A DNA stretch of 64,000 nucleotides, taken from Sipunculus nudus. Lineage: Eukaryota > Annelida > Sipuncula > Golfingiida > Sipunculidae. Position numbers and translations under genes: made by a program. Under the pieces are notes generated by a model that was given only the letters and a program-made list of their open reading frames with translations, did no database searches and was not told where the DNA came from. Numbering within the stretch: the stretch's first letter is position 1; each line of letters begins with the position of its first letter. Positions 47,331 through 58,370 of this stretch are shown piece by piece. The DNA is taken from NCBI GenBank assembly GCA_026874595.1, contig CM049315.1, forward strand, positions 65,345,389 through 65,409,388. Direction: 5' to 3'.

Positions 47331-49337
47331 TACTCATATACTGACTAAACTGATAGTGTCAGTACTAAATACACACTTTGTTTGTTGTTTGTTTCTGCAA
47401 CACTTCATACACTGTTTTTGTCACTTATTTTCAAGTGATTAACTTATTGGTATTTTGGTAGCATTCATTATTTAATACATATATTAATATTTCTTTCAAT
47501 TTTCAGAATAGGGTACAGATGTATGACATGTGATTTACATACATATTTTCTAGATTATATTTCCTGTCTGTGCCAAATACAGTTTCAGCATATACTACCA
47601 TAAAATCATACAAGTCGATCAAGCATAAAAGACACGGGTGATTTTATGGGTGAAAAAGGTAAAAAAATATTGCCCACTTATGGCTGCCCATTTTATTTCA
47701 CATTTTGGGCATAATTAACATATATTTACAGTTATGTATATATTCATATGTATAAAAAACAATGAAGAAAAACAACCCTATTTTATATATAGAAACATAT
47801 ATACTTACTTCCTGTAAATTGATACAATGGAAAAGATTGCAATACACATCGCAATGCGCAATGCACATATCACAATATAATGCACATAAATTATAGGCAA
47901 TAGCCAGCCCTATTATATACAAGGAAGGGGAACCACACCTCTCAGAACAATCCATATATGGTGTGACCTGTGAACACTGACACAGATTACTCTGCACATT
48001 ATACAGCAGTCTTGTTGAATCAGAAATGAACGTTTGCTCAAGAAAATCAGATTTGTATGAAGCAGGTAATTGCCGTGGCCCAAATGGTGCATGTGAAAAA
48101 TCTGACAGATATCAGCAGTCAGTGTGAAATCAGTGCTGAGCCTCCTGGTAATTACTGCCATTGATTTTTTGTATATATATATGCTGGGACTGGGTGCACA
48201 CACACATTGTTCCACATGTTACGACTGCTAGTAGCTAGACAGCAGGTATACTGGCTAATGAGCACCATCATTATATATATAGGGAAACATCAGTTACTGT
48301 TAATATGTATGTAAGATGATGGTTGATGTAAAGGTCTATATGTAAATCTGGATATATTAGTTGGATTCATCACAGCATGACAGCAGTCATTGTACAATGA
48401 ACACTAGTTATCCAGATATGGGCAACATCACTTACCAGGTACGTGTTGATAAATACAAGACATCAACCACTCTATCATACAGTATAAAAATCAGTGTCAG
48501 TTTTACACCATACATTGGAGCAAAGAAAAAAAGACCTGCATGGTTGCATGGTGTTGTGTTGTCATCAGCTACTAGAGTGATGGCAGGAGAATGCAGGTGG
48601 TACATGTATGGGAATGTACAAATTGCAGGTGGTACATGTAAGGTAGTAGAGAAATAAACAACCATACAGTGTACATGCAGACTCATGATCATTAAATGTT
48701 TACTATATGAATATTAGTGTAGTTTGCTTATTAATTCTTGGGGGAAAATGGGGCTGCACAGCGTGCACTTGCACAATTTAAAGAAATAAAACAACAGTTT
48801 TACTGGAATAAAATTTAGAGTCTAAACCTTCAAATTTTCAAACTGCAATATTATTTAAATTAGAAATGAAATTACAAGATAAGTGCCAGGGAAGGTGGAA
48901 GTGACTGCTGTGTAAAACAGGTGACCATGGGATGTAACCAGTGAGGCCGAAGTCAACCAAATCCGTGGTCCTCCAAAAGCTAGGGGCAGCAGGACCGCCC
49001 TCCAGCCTAAAGAGCTCACATCCAAGAGAGAGGGGTCGGCGGGTCAAGACAGTTTTACCCCAGAAGGGCAGAGGGGTGGAGTCCTTAGCTGCCTGTGATT
49101 GGTCGATAGCCATTACCAAGCTTGGATAAGCAACTCTCATGGGCTCAAGTCAGCTAGGCTATCGCCAAATCACAAGCAGAAATCATTTTCTCTCTCTATA
49201 ATACAGTAAGATTTAGAGCTCTGAAATATGAGATAATATACAATACTGGTGTGAGAATAAGAATTAATTGGGTGTATATATTATATCTTAAGACTTTCTG
49301 TTCAGTAAAAAGTAAAATTCCCAGATTGTGCCATTTT
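47331..49337. other. Stretch without recognised genes
   Basis: Mostly AT-rich. A GC-richer island lies at 48880-49190 and includes 'gtgattggtcg' (inverted CCAAT). Frames of about 100 residues (47698-48215 minus, 48361-48657 plus, 48838-49140 minus) show no motif, splice support or repeat identity. I call no gene. Confidence 0.4.
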
Positions 49338-51469
49338 AGCGAATCTGTAAGGCAGGAGCTATCATCTCCAAATTTTATGCAGAAAATTAGTCATCTACAA
49401 ACATCTATCATATTTTGATTATTTTTTGCTACCGGCATCTACTTAAATTTTATTGGGGGAAAAAAAACAAAAAAAAAACTTTAAAAATCTTCTTCTGCCA
49501 CCCTAATTGTTCAATATTTCACAGAAATAATCTCTGAAAAAATCTCTCACAAATTTGTTTGAATGGTTCCAGTTCAGTGAATTTGGCTGAGTTACAGGAA
49601 GCTGAACTTATTCATTTGGCCAAAAGAAAGGATACTCAAATTACGGTAAGTCATCAGAGCTATAGCCATCACTCTTTGTCCGTGTCCTTACTGCCATCCT
49701 GCCATCCGGCCAAATCATGACCAACAGACCTGGAATCTTATTACTTGACATCCAGGGAGGTCCGTGAAAAATCTCCTTGGAAACCTGAAATTAGGTCTCT
49801 GTTGCCCATTTTTGGGCAAAAATTTTGCATGTTTATAGATCTCACATAGCTCTTAATCATACACAAAATTGGTGGCGCCACCTTCCACCATTTTTGCACG
49901 GCGTCTGTCTGTTCATCTGCCTTGGGATAAAAACACTCATATCTCTGGATTGGTTGGACCTATCAACCTGAAATTTTACATGTGTATACATCCTGGACAG
50001 CTTTCTTGATTTTATGACAAGTGGCACCACCTACATTCACGTCTAAGCTGCAAACATCCAAGCTCATATCTCGGGAACCGTTTGACCAGTTTGGCAAAAA
50101 TTTTGCATGTGTATAGATCTCCCATAGCTCTTTATCATACGCAAAACTGGTGGTGCCACCTGCAACCATTTTTGCACAGCCTCCATCTGTTCATCTGCCT
50201 TGGGATAAAATCACTCATATCTCACCTCGGTTTGACTAATCCAAATGAAATTTTGCAGGCTTATACATCCTTGACAGCTTTCTTGTTTTATGACAGGTGG
50301 CGCCACCAACATTCAAATTTATGCTGCAGACATCCAAGCTCATATCTCAGGAACCATTTGACCGATTGGGCAAAAATTTTGCATGATTATAGATCTCACG
50401 TAGCTCTTTATCATACGCCTCCTGCAATCATTTTTGCACAGCATCCGTCTGTTTGTTTGCTGTGGGATAAAATCACTCGTATCTCGGCAGTGGTTTGACA
50501 TATCTGCCTAAAATTTTGCAGGTTTATACATCTTGGATAGCTTTCTGAATTTTCTGGCGATGGCGCCACCTACATTTATGTATACACTGCAGACATTCAG
50601 GCTTATATCTCAGGACTGGTTTGACATATCCCCCTGAAATTTTGCATGTTTATGGATCTCGCATACCTTTTAATCATACACAAAATTAGTGGTGCCACCT
50701 GCTACAATTTTTGCACAGCGTCCATTTGTTTTTCTGCCTTGGGCTAAAATCATTCATATCTCAGTAGTTGTCTGACTTATCTGCCTAAAATTTTGCATGT
50801 TTATACATCTTGGATAGCTTTCTTGATTTTGTGGCAGGTGGCACCACCTATATTTATGTATACGCTGCAGACATTCAGGCTTATATATCAGGACTGGTTT
50901 GACATATCCCCCAGAAATTTTGCATGTGTATAGATCTCACATATCTCTTAATCATTCCCAAAATTGTTGGCGCCACCTGCCAAAATTTTTGCACAGTGTC
51001 CATCTGTTTGTCTGCCGTGGGCTAAAATCACTCATATCTCAGTAGTGGTTTGACTTATCTGCCTAAAATTTTGCATGTTTATACATCTTGGACAGCTTTC
51101 TGGATTTTGTGGTAAGTGGCGCAACCTACATACACATTTCGGCTGCAGACATCCAGGCTGTTATGCAACACACCTCATTCTATTTCCCCTTGCCACTCAA
51201 TCCATGCCTCACTTCACCTTTCCCACTCTGATTTAGGAGGATACATGTAGTCGCTTGTTGACTACCCATATTCTAGTTTTTGTGTTGTGTGCACCCATGC
51301 CAGAATTGCAGCAGTGATGTTTGTTTAATTTTTTCTTGTTCTAAGTGTTTAGTACTTGCACTGTTCATATACATGTTACACATGTTCTTGAAAAGTAATG
51401 GTCCAGCATTGAAGCATTATACCTGGTGTAATCTCATTGCACAGGTTCGCATTAGGCCTGTAGGCCTTG
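49338..51469 (+). mobile_element. Family B element carrying family A2 and family H sequence
   Basis: The left end is AGCGAATCTGTAAG with B body to about 49644. The right tail from 51277 ('tgtgcacccatgcc' through CACAGGTTCGC) ends with AGGCC TGTA GGCCT and CTTG at 51469. Between lie an A2 fragment (49645-49808: 'gtaagtcatcagagctatag') and a family H body. The right tail matches other B copies closely. Confidence 0.75.
49809..51276 (+). mobile_element. Family H Helentron-like element (left end unclear)
   Basis: The body is made of dimeric subrepeats of about 284 bp marked by 'aaaattttgcatg(t)ttatag(a)tctc' near 49817, 50102, 50386, 50641 and 50923. Each dimer has two related halves of about 140 bp. 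GGTGGCGCCACC occurs at 49871-49882 and 50296-50307. The right end has GTAGTC GCTTGTT GACTAC (51247-51265) and CTAG at 51273-51276, followed by TTTTTG. The left terminus was not found. It may start within or beyond the A2 fragment. Confidence 0.75.
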
Positions 51470-51653
51470 TTTAAAGTTTACGCATTTTTTCTCTATTTTT
51501 GAGATATATAAATACAGACACAATCTTGGCCTGTTGGTTAATCTGTTTAATGCTTCAGTTGAATGGGTATATACTACCATTCAGATGATAAAATTTCCTT
51601 TTGCGAAATTTCTCTTCCAAGTTAGCTGAGTGTCATGACCCATGGGTCACTTG
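51470..51653 (+). mobile_element. Family A2 right-end fragment
   Basis: It matches the last 180 bp of the complete A2 at 33466-35373 ('ctctatttttgagatatat', 'gcctgttggttaatctg', 'actaccattcagatgataaa'). It ends TTAGCTGAGTG, TGACCCATGGGTCA and CTTG at 51653. It directly abuts the family B terminus. Confidence 0.75.
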
Positions 51654-52210
51654 TTTTGTTCTTATATTTGCCGGGAGATGGTGTTCCAAGGTCATGAGCT
51701 CGTATGACCTAGCTGTTTTGGTCAAAGCGACAGCCCGGGGACAAACAGTTGAAATTGTTTTGTATGTTTCTATAAATGTGTCTATAACACAATCATTATT
51801 AAATTAAGATTGGCAGGTCAATTAGGAAAAATAACCTTTAAACTGAAACTTACAGCTTTTCATTCATCATCACCATTAAAGATTGCTGTTTGTGCTTTGT
51901 GAGCAACGTCACGCCCGGGGAGCAGTAATTAGTTTTGGACAGTTTGCACTTTGTATGGTAATCATGCTGTCCAGATGCTGTCAATAATCATAGGTATGAC
52001 CTACATAGCACAGTATTCCTTTCTGTCTCAGCATTGACCCTTTCACATGATTTAATGTCAGGTAAAAGAAAACTTACTAAAAATAACTGAATGTTGTAGT
52101 GCTAAATGTTGTAGTGCTTGGGGTAAGACATAGCCTAGCTATATTGGTTACCCGTAAGTCATCAGACCATGAAGCAGATGGTCCCTGATTTGAACCTCAC
52201 CAGGCCCTCT
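51654..52210. other. Unannotated stretch
   Basis: No gene or repeat end recognised. A 68-codon frame at 51601-51807 begins in repeat sequence. Confidence 0.35.
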
Positions 52211-52664
52211 GAGGCAAAGGGAAGAAATCACGATGGAGTTTAACAGAGGCAAAGGGAAGAAATCACGATGGAGCTTAACAGAGGCAAAGGGAAGAAATCA
52301 CGATGGAGCTTAACAGAGGCATAGGAAAAAATCACGATGGAGCTTACCGGAGGCAAAGGGAAGATATCACGATGGAGTTTAACAGAGGCAAAGGGAAGAA
52401 ATCACGATGGAGCTTAACAGAGGCAAAGGGAAGAAATCATGATGGAGCTTAACAGAGGCAAAGGGAAGAAATCACGATGGAGCTTAACAGAGGCAAAGGG
52501 AAGAAATCACGATGGAGCTTAACAGAGGCAAAGGGAAGAAATCACAATGGAGCTTAACAGAGGCAAAAGGAAGAAATCATGATGGAGCCTCACAGAGGTA
52601 AAGAGAAGAAATCACCATGGAGCCTCACAGAGGCAAAGGGAAGAAATCACCATTGAGCCTCACA
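52211..52664 (+). repeat. 35-bp tandem array (13 units)
   Basis: The unit is GAGGCAAAGGGAAGAAATCA followed by CGATGGAGCTTAACA. Thirteen copies lie in perfect 35-base register. The last three are diverged ('catggagcctcaca'). There are no unique spacers, so it is a minisatellite, not a CRISPR array. It is not a multiple of three and carries no long frame. Confidence 0.95.
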
Positions 52665-53508
52665 GATTCACTCCATCTAATAAAGGAAATATGACCCTTG
52701 GACTATTCCTCACCCCCTGCACATTATACCTGAAGTGGAGCTGGTTTAATAATAACATATATATATCACTGTTACCTTATGCTATCGTCATCCTCGTTCT
52801 CTAGCCAGAGCCATGAACAGATCGTTGACTCATCTTTTAAATGAAGTTATGCTTCAGATGAAATATTGACCTGGTAGATGATCCACAGAGCTTGAGCTTA
52901 CAACTGACAGATCTAAAAGTTCAGTCATCTGAGACCATGCAGTCACTGTGATGTAATTCATTATATGCGTGCTTTTGATGCTTAAATATTAATATAGCAT
53001 TACTTATTGTATACCAGTAGTCTGGGTCAAGACCTCAGGTGCTGTAATGGAACATTATAAAGTCATTCACCACAGGGCATTATATAAGTACTTTAGTGCA
53101 GGTATGTAAAAATAGTATATGTTAAGTTTATATATATACATATATATTAGTAAAGGAGATGCAGAGGCCAGGGCATATACAGGTGTTCTGGAAGAAGGTG
53201 AGTTTAAAATCTTGTAACATCCAAGACCAAGTGGGTTAAAGATCAGTCTCATATTATCCAGGAGAGTTTAAAATCTGTACCATAACATCCAAGTGTTTAG
53301 GCATTAGTAGCCAAGAGTGAAATAAATGTATGTCAAACACATATACAAGTGTGTGTGTGTGTGCGTGTATATAAATATATATACAGTTGTACATATAGTC
53401 ATCATTTTATGCAAAAACTGATGGCAGAGTGCTCAGTGGCTGACCAAAGCATTTCTATTTTATGTAGAAAATGCCTGGTACAAACTTAGTTTAGTTAATT
53501 CTATTATT
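52665..53508. other. Unannotated stretch
   Basis: AT-rich with short TA and TG runs (53130-53150, 53350-53385). No gene supported. Confidence 0.4.
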
Positions 53509-56500
53509 AGCGAACCTGTGAGCTTATGCGATGGTGTGGCGTCGTCCGTCGTCTGTATGTTTACCTATACTATCTTAAAAACGGCAAGAGTTAGCATCAC
53601 GAAATTTTCTGCAAAAAATTAGTCATCTAAAAAACTCTCGGATTTTGCTTATTTTTTGGCTAACTGCATTTTCTTAGCCTGGAGCTATCATCATCAAATT
53701 TTATGCTAATGTTGGTCACATGAGTCATGTCTGAAATTGAGGTATTGGTGGCGCCACCTGCATCAGCCTTTTTTTGTACGGGGGTCATCAGTGCCCATAT
53801 CATACTGACAGCTACAAAAAACTTCTTCTCCGAAACCATATGGCCAAATTGTTTAATATTGCACAGAAATGATCCTAGGGTAGTGCTTTCTTAAGTTTGT
53901 TCAAATGGTCTCAGCTCAGTGACTTTTGGCTGAGTTATGGGAAGCTGAATTTAGTCATATGCCATAATAGCCCATTTTAGTTAGCTCAGTGGCTACAAAG
54001 ATCTTCTTCTCAAAAACCACTGGGCCAAATTCATAAATCTCACACATTAATTATCCTTAGATGTTGATAATTCAAGTTTGTTCAAATGGTTTTGGTTCAG
54101 TGATTTTTGGCTGAGTTATGGGAAGCTTAACTTAGCCATTTTGCTTTATTTTCCCATATGAGTTATAAACCTGCAAAACGTTTTTTTGACTGACGCCACT
54201 GAGGCCAATTTGTTTAATATTTTACAAGAATATTCCCCTGAATAATTCTTATAATAATTAATTGTCTTTTATGGTTCCAAAGAATGAATTTTAGCTGAAT
54301 AATAAAGATTAAATTGAGTCATTTTACCATAAATGTTAGCTGTGTGAAGCAGATACATCTAGCCTGGAACCAGTTTATCAGCATCTGTTACATCATGCCT
54401 CCAGACATTTAGATTTCAGGTTATCTTTGGTTAATATTGACAAGAATGTTTTTTAAAAACATTTAAAAAATATAGATTTATGATTTTAGATATTCCTCAT
54501 GCCAGGCAATGTTTACAATCACAGGTATATGTTAACTCATACTATTGGATTGACTGGAACTAGCATCATGAAATTTAATGCAAAAAATTAGCCATCTGAA
54601 AAAATCTGCATTTTCTCAGATTTTATTGAGAAAAAGCTAAAAAAACTTAAAAAATCTTCTCCTCCAAAACAGTCAAGCCAGTTTGTTCAATATTTCACAG
54701 AAATAATCTTTTATATCATCTCTCTCAAGTTTGTTCAAATGGTTCAAGTTCAGTGAATTTTTGCCGAATTACTGGAAGTTGAACCTAGTCATCTGTCCGA
54801 AAAAGCATACTAAAATGACCGGAGCTATGATCACCAAATTTTCTGCCAGTGTTGGTCACATGAGCCATATATGAAATTCAGGTATTGGTGGTCACCTGCA
54901 TTGACCTTTTTTTGTACGGGGATCATTGGTCTACCATCTCCAGATTTTATGCAATAATCTGTCATATATCAAATGTTGTGGGATTCAGATTATTTATGAA
55001 AAAAAACTGCATCTTTTATTATTCTAGATATTTTGATAAAAAGTTTATGAATATGTCAGCTTGAAAAAATGTATTTTAGCCAAAGTCTTTCAGTATGTGT
55101 AAACAGATTTGTCAACAGGCTAAGATTGTGTCTGTATATTTAAATAGGTTAAGAAACTGCCAACTGTTTCAGATTTGGCAACAGATCAAGAGTTCATTCA
55201 GTGCAGCCAGATATAGGTCAAGAGTTCAGTCAGTGCAGCCAAGCACAAGGCATGTGATCCCCTCATGGGTGACATGTGAACACCTCATGAGCACCATGTG
55301 ATCACCTCATGGGTGTCATGCCTCCCAGGGCTGCATGTTGAGCCAATCTATTTATAGCTTTGGCAGACTGCCAACTGTATCAGATTAGGCAACAGGTCAA
55401 GAGTTCACTCAGTGCAGCCAGGTACAGGTCAAAAGTTCACCCAGTCTAGCCAGGTGCAGGTCATGAGTTCACTCAGTGCAGTAGCCTGAGCAAGCAAATT
55501 TGTCACAGTTTACTCGGGGCAACTGCCTTTCTCACCTAAGCGTGGTCAGCCCCATGCATCAGACTTAAGGTTAGTTTGATGTATTGGCCTGATAATTTGA
55601 CCTGTCTTTGCGTCTTTGATGGGTTCTCGTTCACAAGACAGGTGTCACCACCTACAATGACTTTTGCACAGTGTGTGACTTTTGTGCCTGCTTATTTCTA
55701 TAGAGGAATTTGATATATCATCCTGAAATTGGGCATATTTATACCTATCGAATAGCTTTGTCTTATACAAGACTGGTGGTGCCACCTACAATAATTTTTG
55801 CACAGTGTGTGTCCCTGCTTATTTCTCAGGAGGGGTTTGATATATCAGTCTGAACTTGGGCATATGTATATATCTCTGATAGCTTCATTGTATACAAGAC
55901 TGGTGGTGCTAGCTACAATCATTTTTAGCTCAGCTGACTGTAAGTCAACTGAGGTGTAGGAATGGCGCTTTGTCCGTCGTCCATACGGATATCCGACTGT
56001 CCGTTAGCAGGGCACAAATCGTAAAAGCTGGTCCTAGAAACTTCTAAGTTATAATCCAGGGAGGTCAATAAAAAATCTCCTTGGAAACCTGAAATTAGGT
56101 CACTGCGACCTATATCCTTTAAGCTATGGGGCTTGAAAGTACCCCCCAGAATAGTAAGAAATTTGATACAAAACCTCCAATATCTTGATAATTAATGCAT
56201 GGTTTGTCATGAATCTTGCCTTGAATATTGACCATGACTAGTTTTGTCAGTTCCTGAAACGTGGTGGCGCCACCAGTATTTTTTCTATTTTAACAAATAT
56301 TTTTCTATTTATTTACTAAAAATAAACTTGCTTCAAACTTGATTTAATAATGACCAACCACATAAGTAAATTCATTTTGATTACCAGGGTCCAGCGATCT
56401 AAGTTGAAGGTCACAGGAGCCACATCTTTAAAAAGAATATGCATGCACTGTAAATCATACTTTTCATCCTGAACTTTCCAACGTTCACGCATGGCTTACT

Positions 56501-56909
56501 TGCCTAAAGTGAGGAAACCTGTAGAATTTGAGGTTATCTGGTCAGAGGTCAAGGTCACTTTTTAAAAGATTGTTACAATAATCCTAATGCTGCAAGTTCA
56601 AGGATATTAAGTTCTAAGATGTTTTGGTCACATGGTCATAGGTTAAGGTCACAGGACTGTCATTCTGAAAAATTTCTTTCAAAATATCCTTATAGACAAA
56701 TTCAGAAGAGGGTTGAGACCCATGGGTCCCTAGTTGTGTTGTGTGCACCCATGCCAGAAATTCAGCAGTGATGTTTATGTAATTGTTTCTTATTTAAAAT
56801 GTTTAGTACGTGCATTGGTCATATACATGAGAAGTAATGTTCCAGCATTGAAGCATTATACCTGGTGTATTTCCCAATGCACAGGTTCGCATTAGGCGTG
56901 TAGGCCTTG
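53509..56909 (+). mobile_element. Family B Helentron-like element with nested family A2
   Basis: The left end is AGCGAACCTGTGAGCTTATG. The right side has ACAGGTTCGCATTAGGCG, a slightly decayed hairpin (AGGCG TGTA GGCCT), and CTTG at 56909. GGTGGCGCCACC is at 53747-53758. AGGTCA-NN-AGTTCA repeats lie near 55395-55460. The order of interior blocks is as in the 24126 copy with one missing. A family A2 copy is inserted at 55927-56733. Confidence 0.85.
55927..56733 (+). mobile_element. Family A2 element nested in family B
   Basis: Left end AGCTCAGCTGACTGTAAGTC, right end GAGACCCATGGGTC and CTAG at 56730-56733. GGTGGCGCCACC at 56263-56274. It is nearly collinear with the insertion at 44306-45102, and its place in the B element is the same. 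Confidence 0.85.
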
Positions 56910-57010
56910 TATTATATATATACGTATATATATATATATATGTATATTATATTATATTATATATATATATGTATAAATTATATTATATTATATATAATAT
57001 ATGTATACAA
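56910..57010. repeat. TA-rich simple repeat
   Basis: A run of TA, TATATT and TATTA units, starting directly at the family B right terminus. Confidence 0.8.
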
Positions 57011-57429
57011 ACATGGATAACAGATGTTTAGATGTCTTTGTGTTCACATTTTTAATCTGTAGATGTATGCATGTGACTTAATTCACGTGAATTACACACA
57101 GGTAAAGCTGATTTATAAGCCTGTATTTAAGTATAGTCTAACCTCTTTCAGGTGTCAGCCTTGGGACTTTGAGAATATTTGGCGGTGAGCGAGTGTGGCG
57201 GTTGAGCGAGGGGTCCAAATGGGATGGGCAGGGTAGCTAAACTCTGGCCATGTATTTCTTAGGCTCATCTTTAACTACATGTATATTAAAAAATAACATT
57301 TTATACATTTATATAACTTCATTCACATAAAAAGAAAACATTTACAAATAACTTCAGAAAATACAGTGTGTACAATTTATTTACAGAGATATACATGTGT
57401 AATATTCTATCCGGTCAAAATATAAAATT

Positions 57430-57860
57430 CTCCTGGTGCTGTTTCACTTTCATCCTAGTGTGCCCCGAAGAATTTCGTATTGGAGCATTGTTTTCCAGCA
57501 TGTGACTGAAGAGCTGTTATTCTTTGGTCCATTCTGTAAAATAAGTCAATATTGGACTGTTCACTGTAGTTGGAGCTCTCGAAATATCATAAGACGGTCT
57601 TCATGGCCTGACGGACTTCAGCAGATGTGTACGGCATTTGGGGAACTATTTCCTCAGGTACAGAGGTCGGACAGGCTATATCATCATAGTCTGTCACTGC
57701 TTTTGATCGCTTAAAGGTTGTGCTGTTCCTATATTCTGATCGACATTGACAAATTCCTGATAAGAAAGGCTGCATTGTGGTGGATCCTGAGGCAATCTGT
57801 CACTCGTTGTAGAAGTGGAAGGATACTGTTTGCTTCTGGACCGTCTTGCCGTTCTGTTAC
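57430..57860 (-). pseudogene. Possible decayed coding tail (unrecognised)
   Basis: On the minus strand, 57587-57775 is open and reads KRSKAVTDYDDIACPTSVPE and onward to 'SAEVRQAMKTVL' and a stop. Another minus frame, upstream and overlapping, reads 'NRTARRSRSKQYPSTSTTSD' and 'LPQDPPQCSLSYQEF', so a frameshift may separate two parts of one tail. The composition (charged, Ser/Thr/Pro/Tyr-rich) resembles cytoplasmic tails of membrane proteins. The family B left end at 57879 cuts off anything upstream. Family not recognised; chance is possible. Confidence 0.25.
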
Positions 57861-57878
57861 CTGCCACCTGTATTTTTT

Positions 57879-58370
57879 AGCGAACCTGTACGTTTATGCA
57901 TTGGTGCGGCGTGATGCATCATACGTTGAGCGTCGTCTGTACTTTAACCATAGGTATTTCAAAAACGGCAGGAGCTGGCATCACCAATTTTTTTGCAAAT
58001 AATCAGTCATCTGAAAACTCTATTGGATTTTGTTTATTTTGGATTTTGTTAATCTGCAAATCTAGATTTTATAGGGAAAAAACTAAAAAAGCTTTAAAAA
58101 TCTTCCTTTAAACTGTCAAGCTAAATTGTTCAATATTTCACAGAAATGATCCCTGGAACAATCTCTCTCATGTTTGTTCAATGGTTCCAGTTCAGAGAAT
58201 TTTTGGCTGAGTTACAGGAGGTTGAACTTAGTCATCTGTCAAAAAAGCATATCAAAATGTCAATCTCAGAAACAGCTGGAGCTATCATTGCCAAATTTTA
58301 TGCCAATATTGGTCACATGAGTCATATCTAAAATTGAGGTACTGGTGGTGCCACCTGCATCAGCCTTTTT
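57879..58370 (+). mobile_element. Family B left-end fragment
   Basis: AGCGAACCTGTACGTTTATG, then B body phrases ('caatatttcacagaaatgat', 'ttttatgccaatattggtca'). It is interrupted at 58371 by a family A left end and does not resume within the window. Confidence 0.75.

Noticed and set aside
48838-49140. 100-codon minus-strand frame in a GC-richer island
   Set aside because: It has no recognisable domain, a competing frame on the other strand and no splice support.
52211-52664. Regular 35-bp repeats that look CRISPR-like in length
   Set aside because: The repeats are contiguous, with no unique spacers, and the context is eukaryotic.
57436-57714. 92-codon plus-strand frame at the start of the 57-kb island
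   Set aside because: The minus strand of the same interval has frames with more convincing protein-like composition, and no plus-strand motif was recognised.
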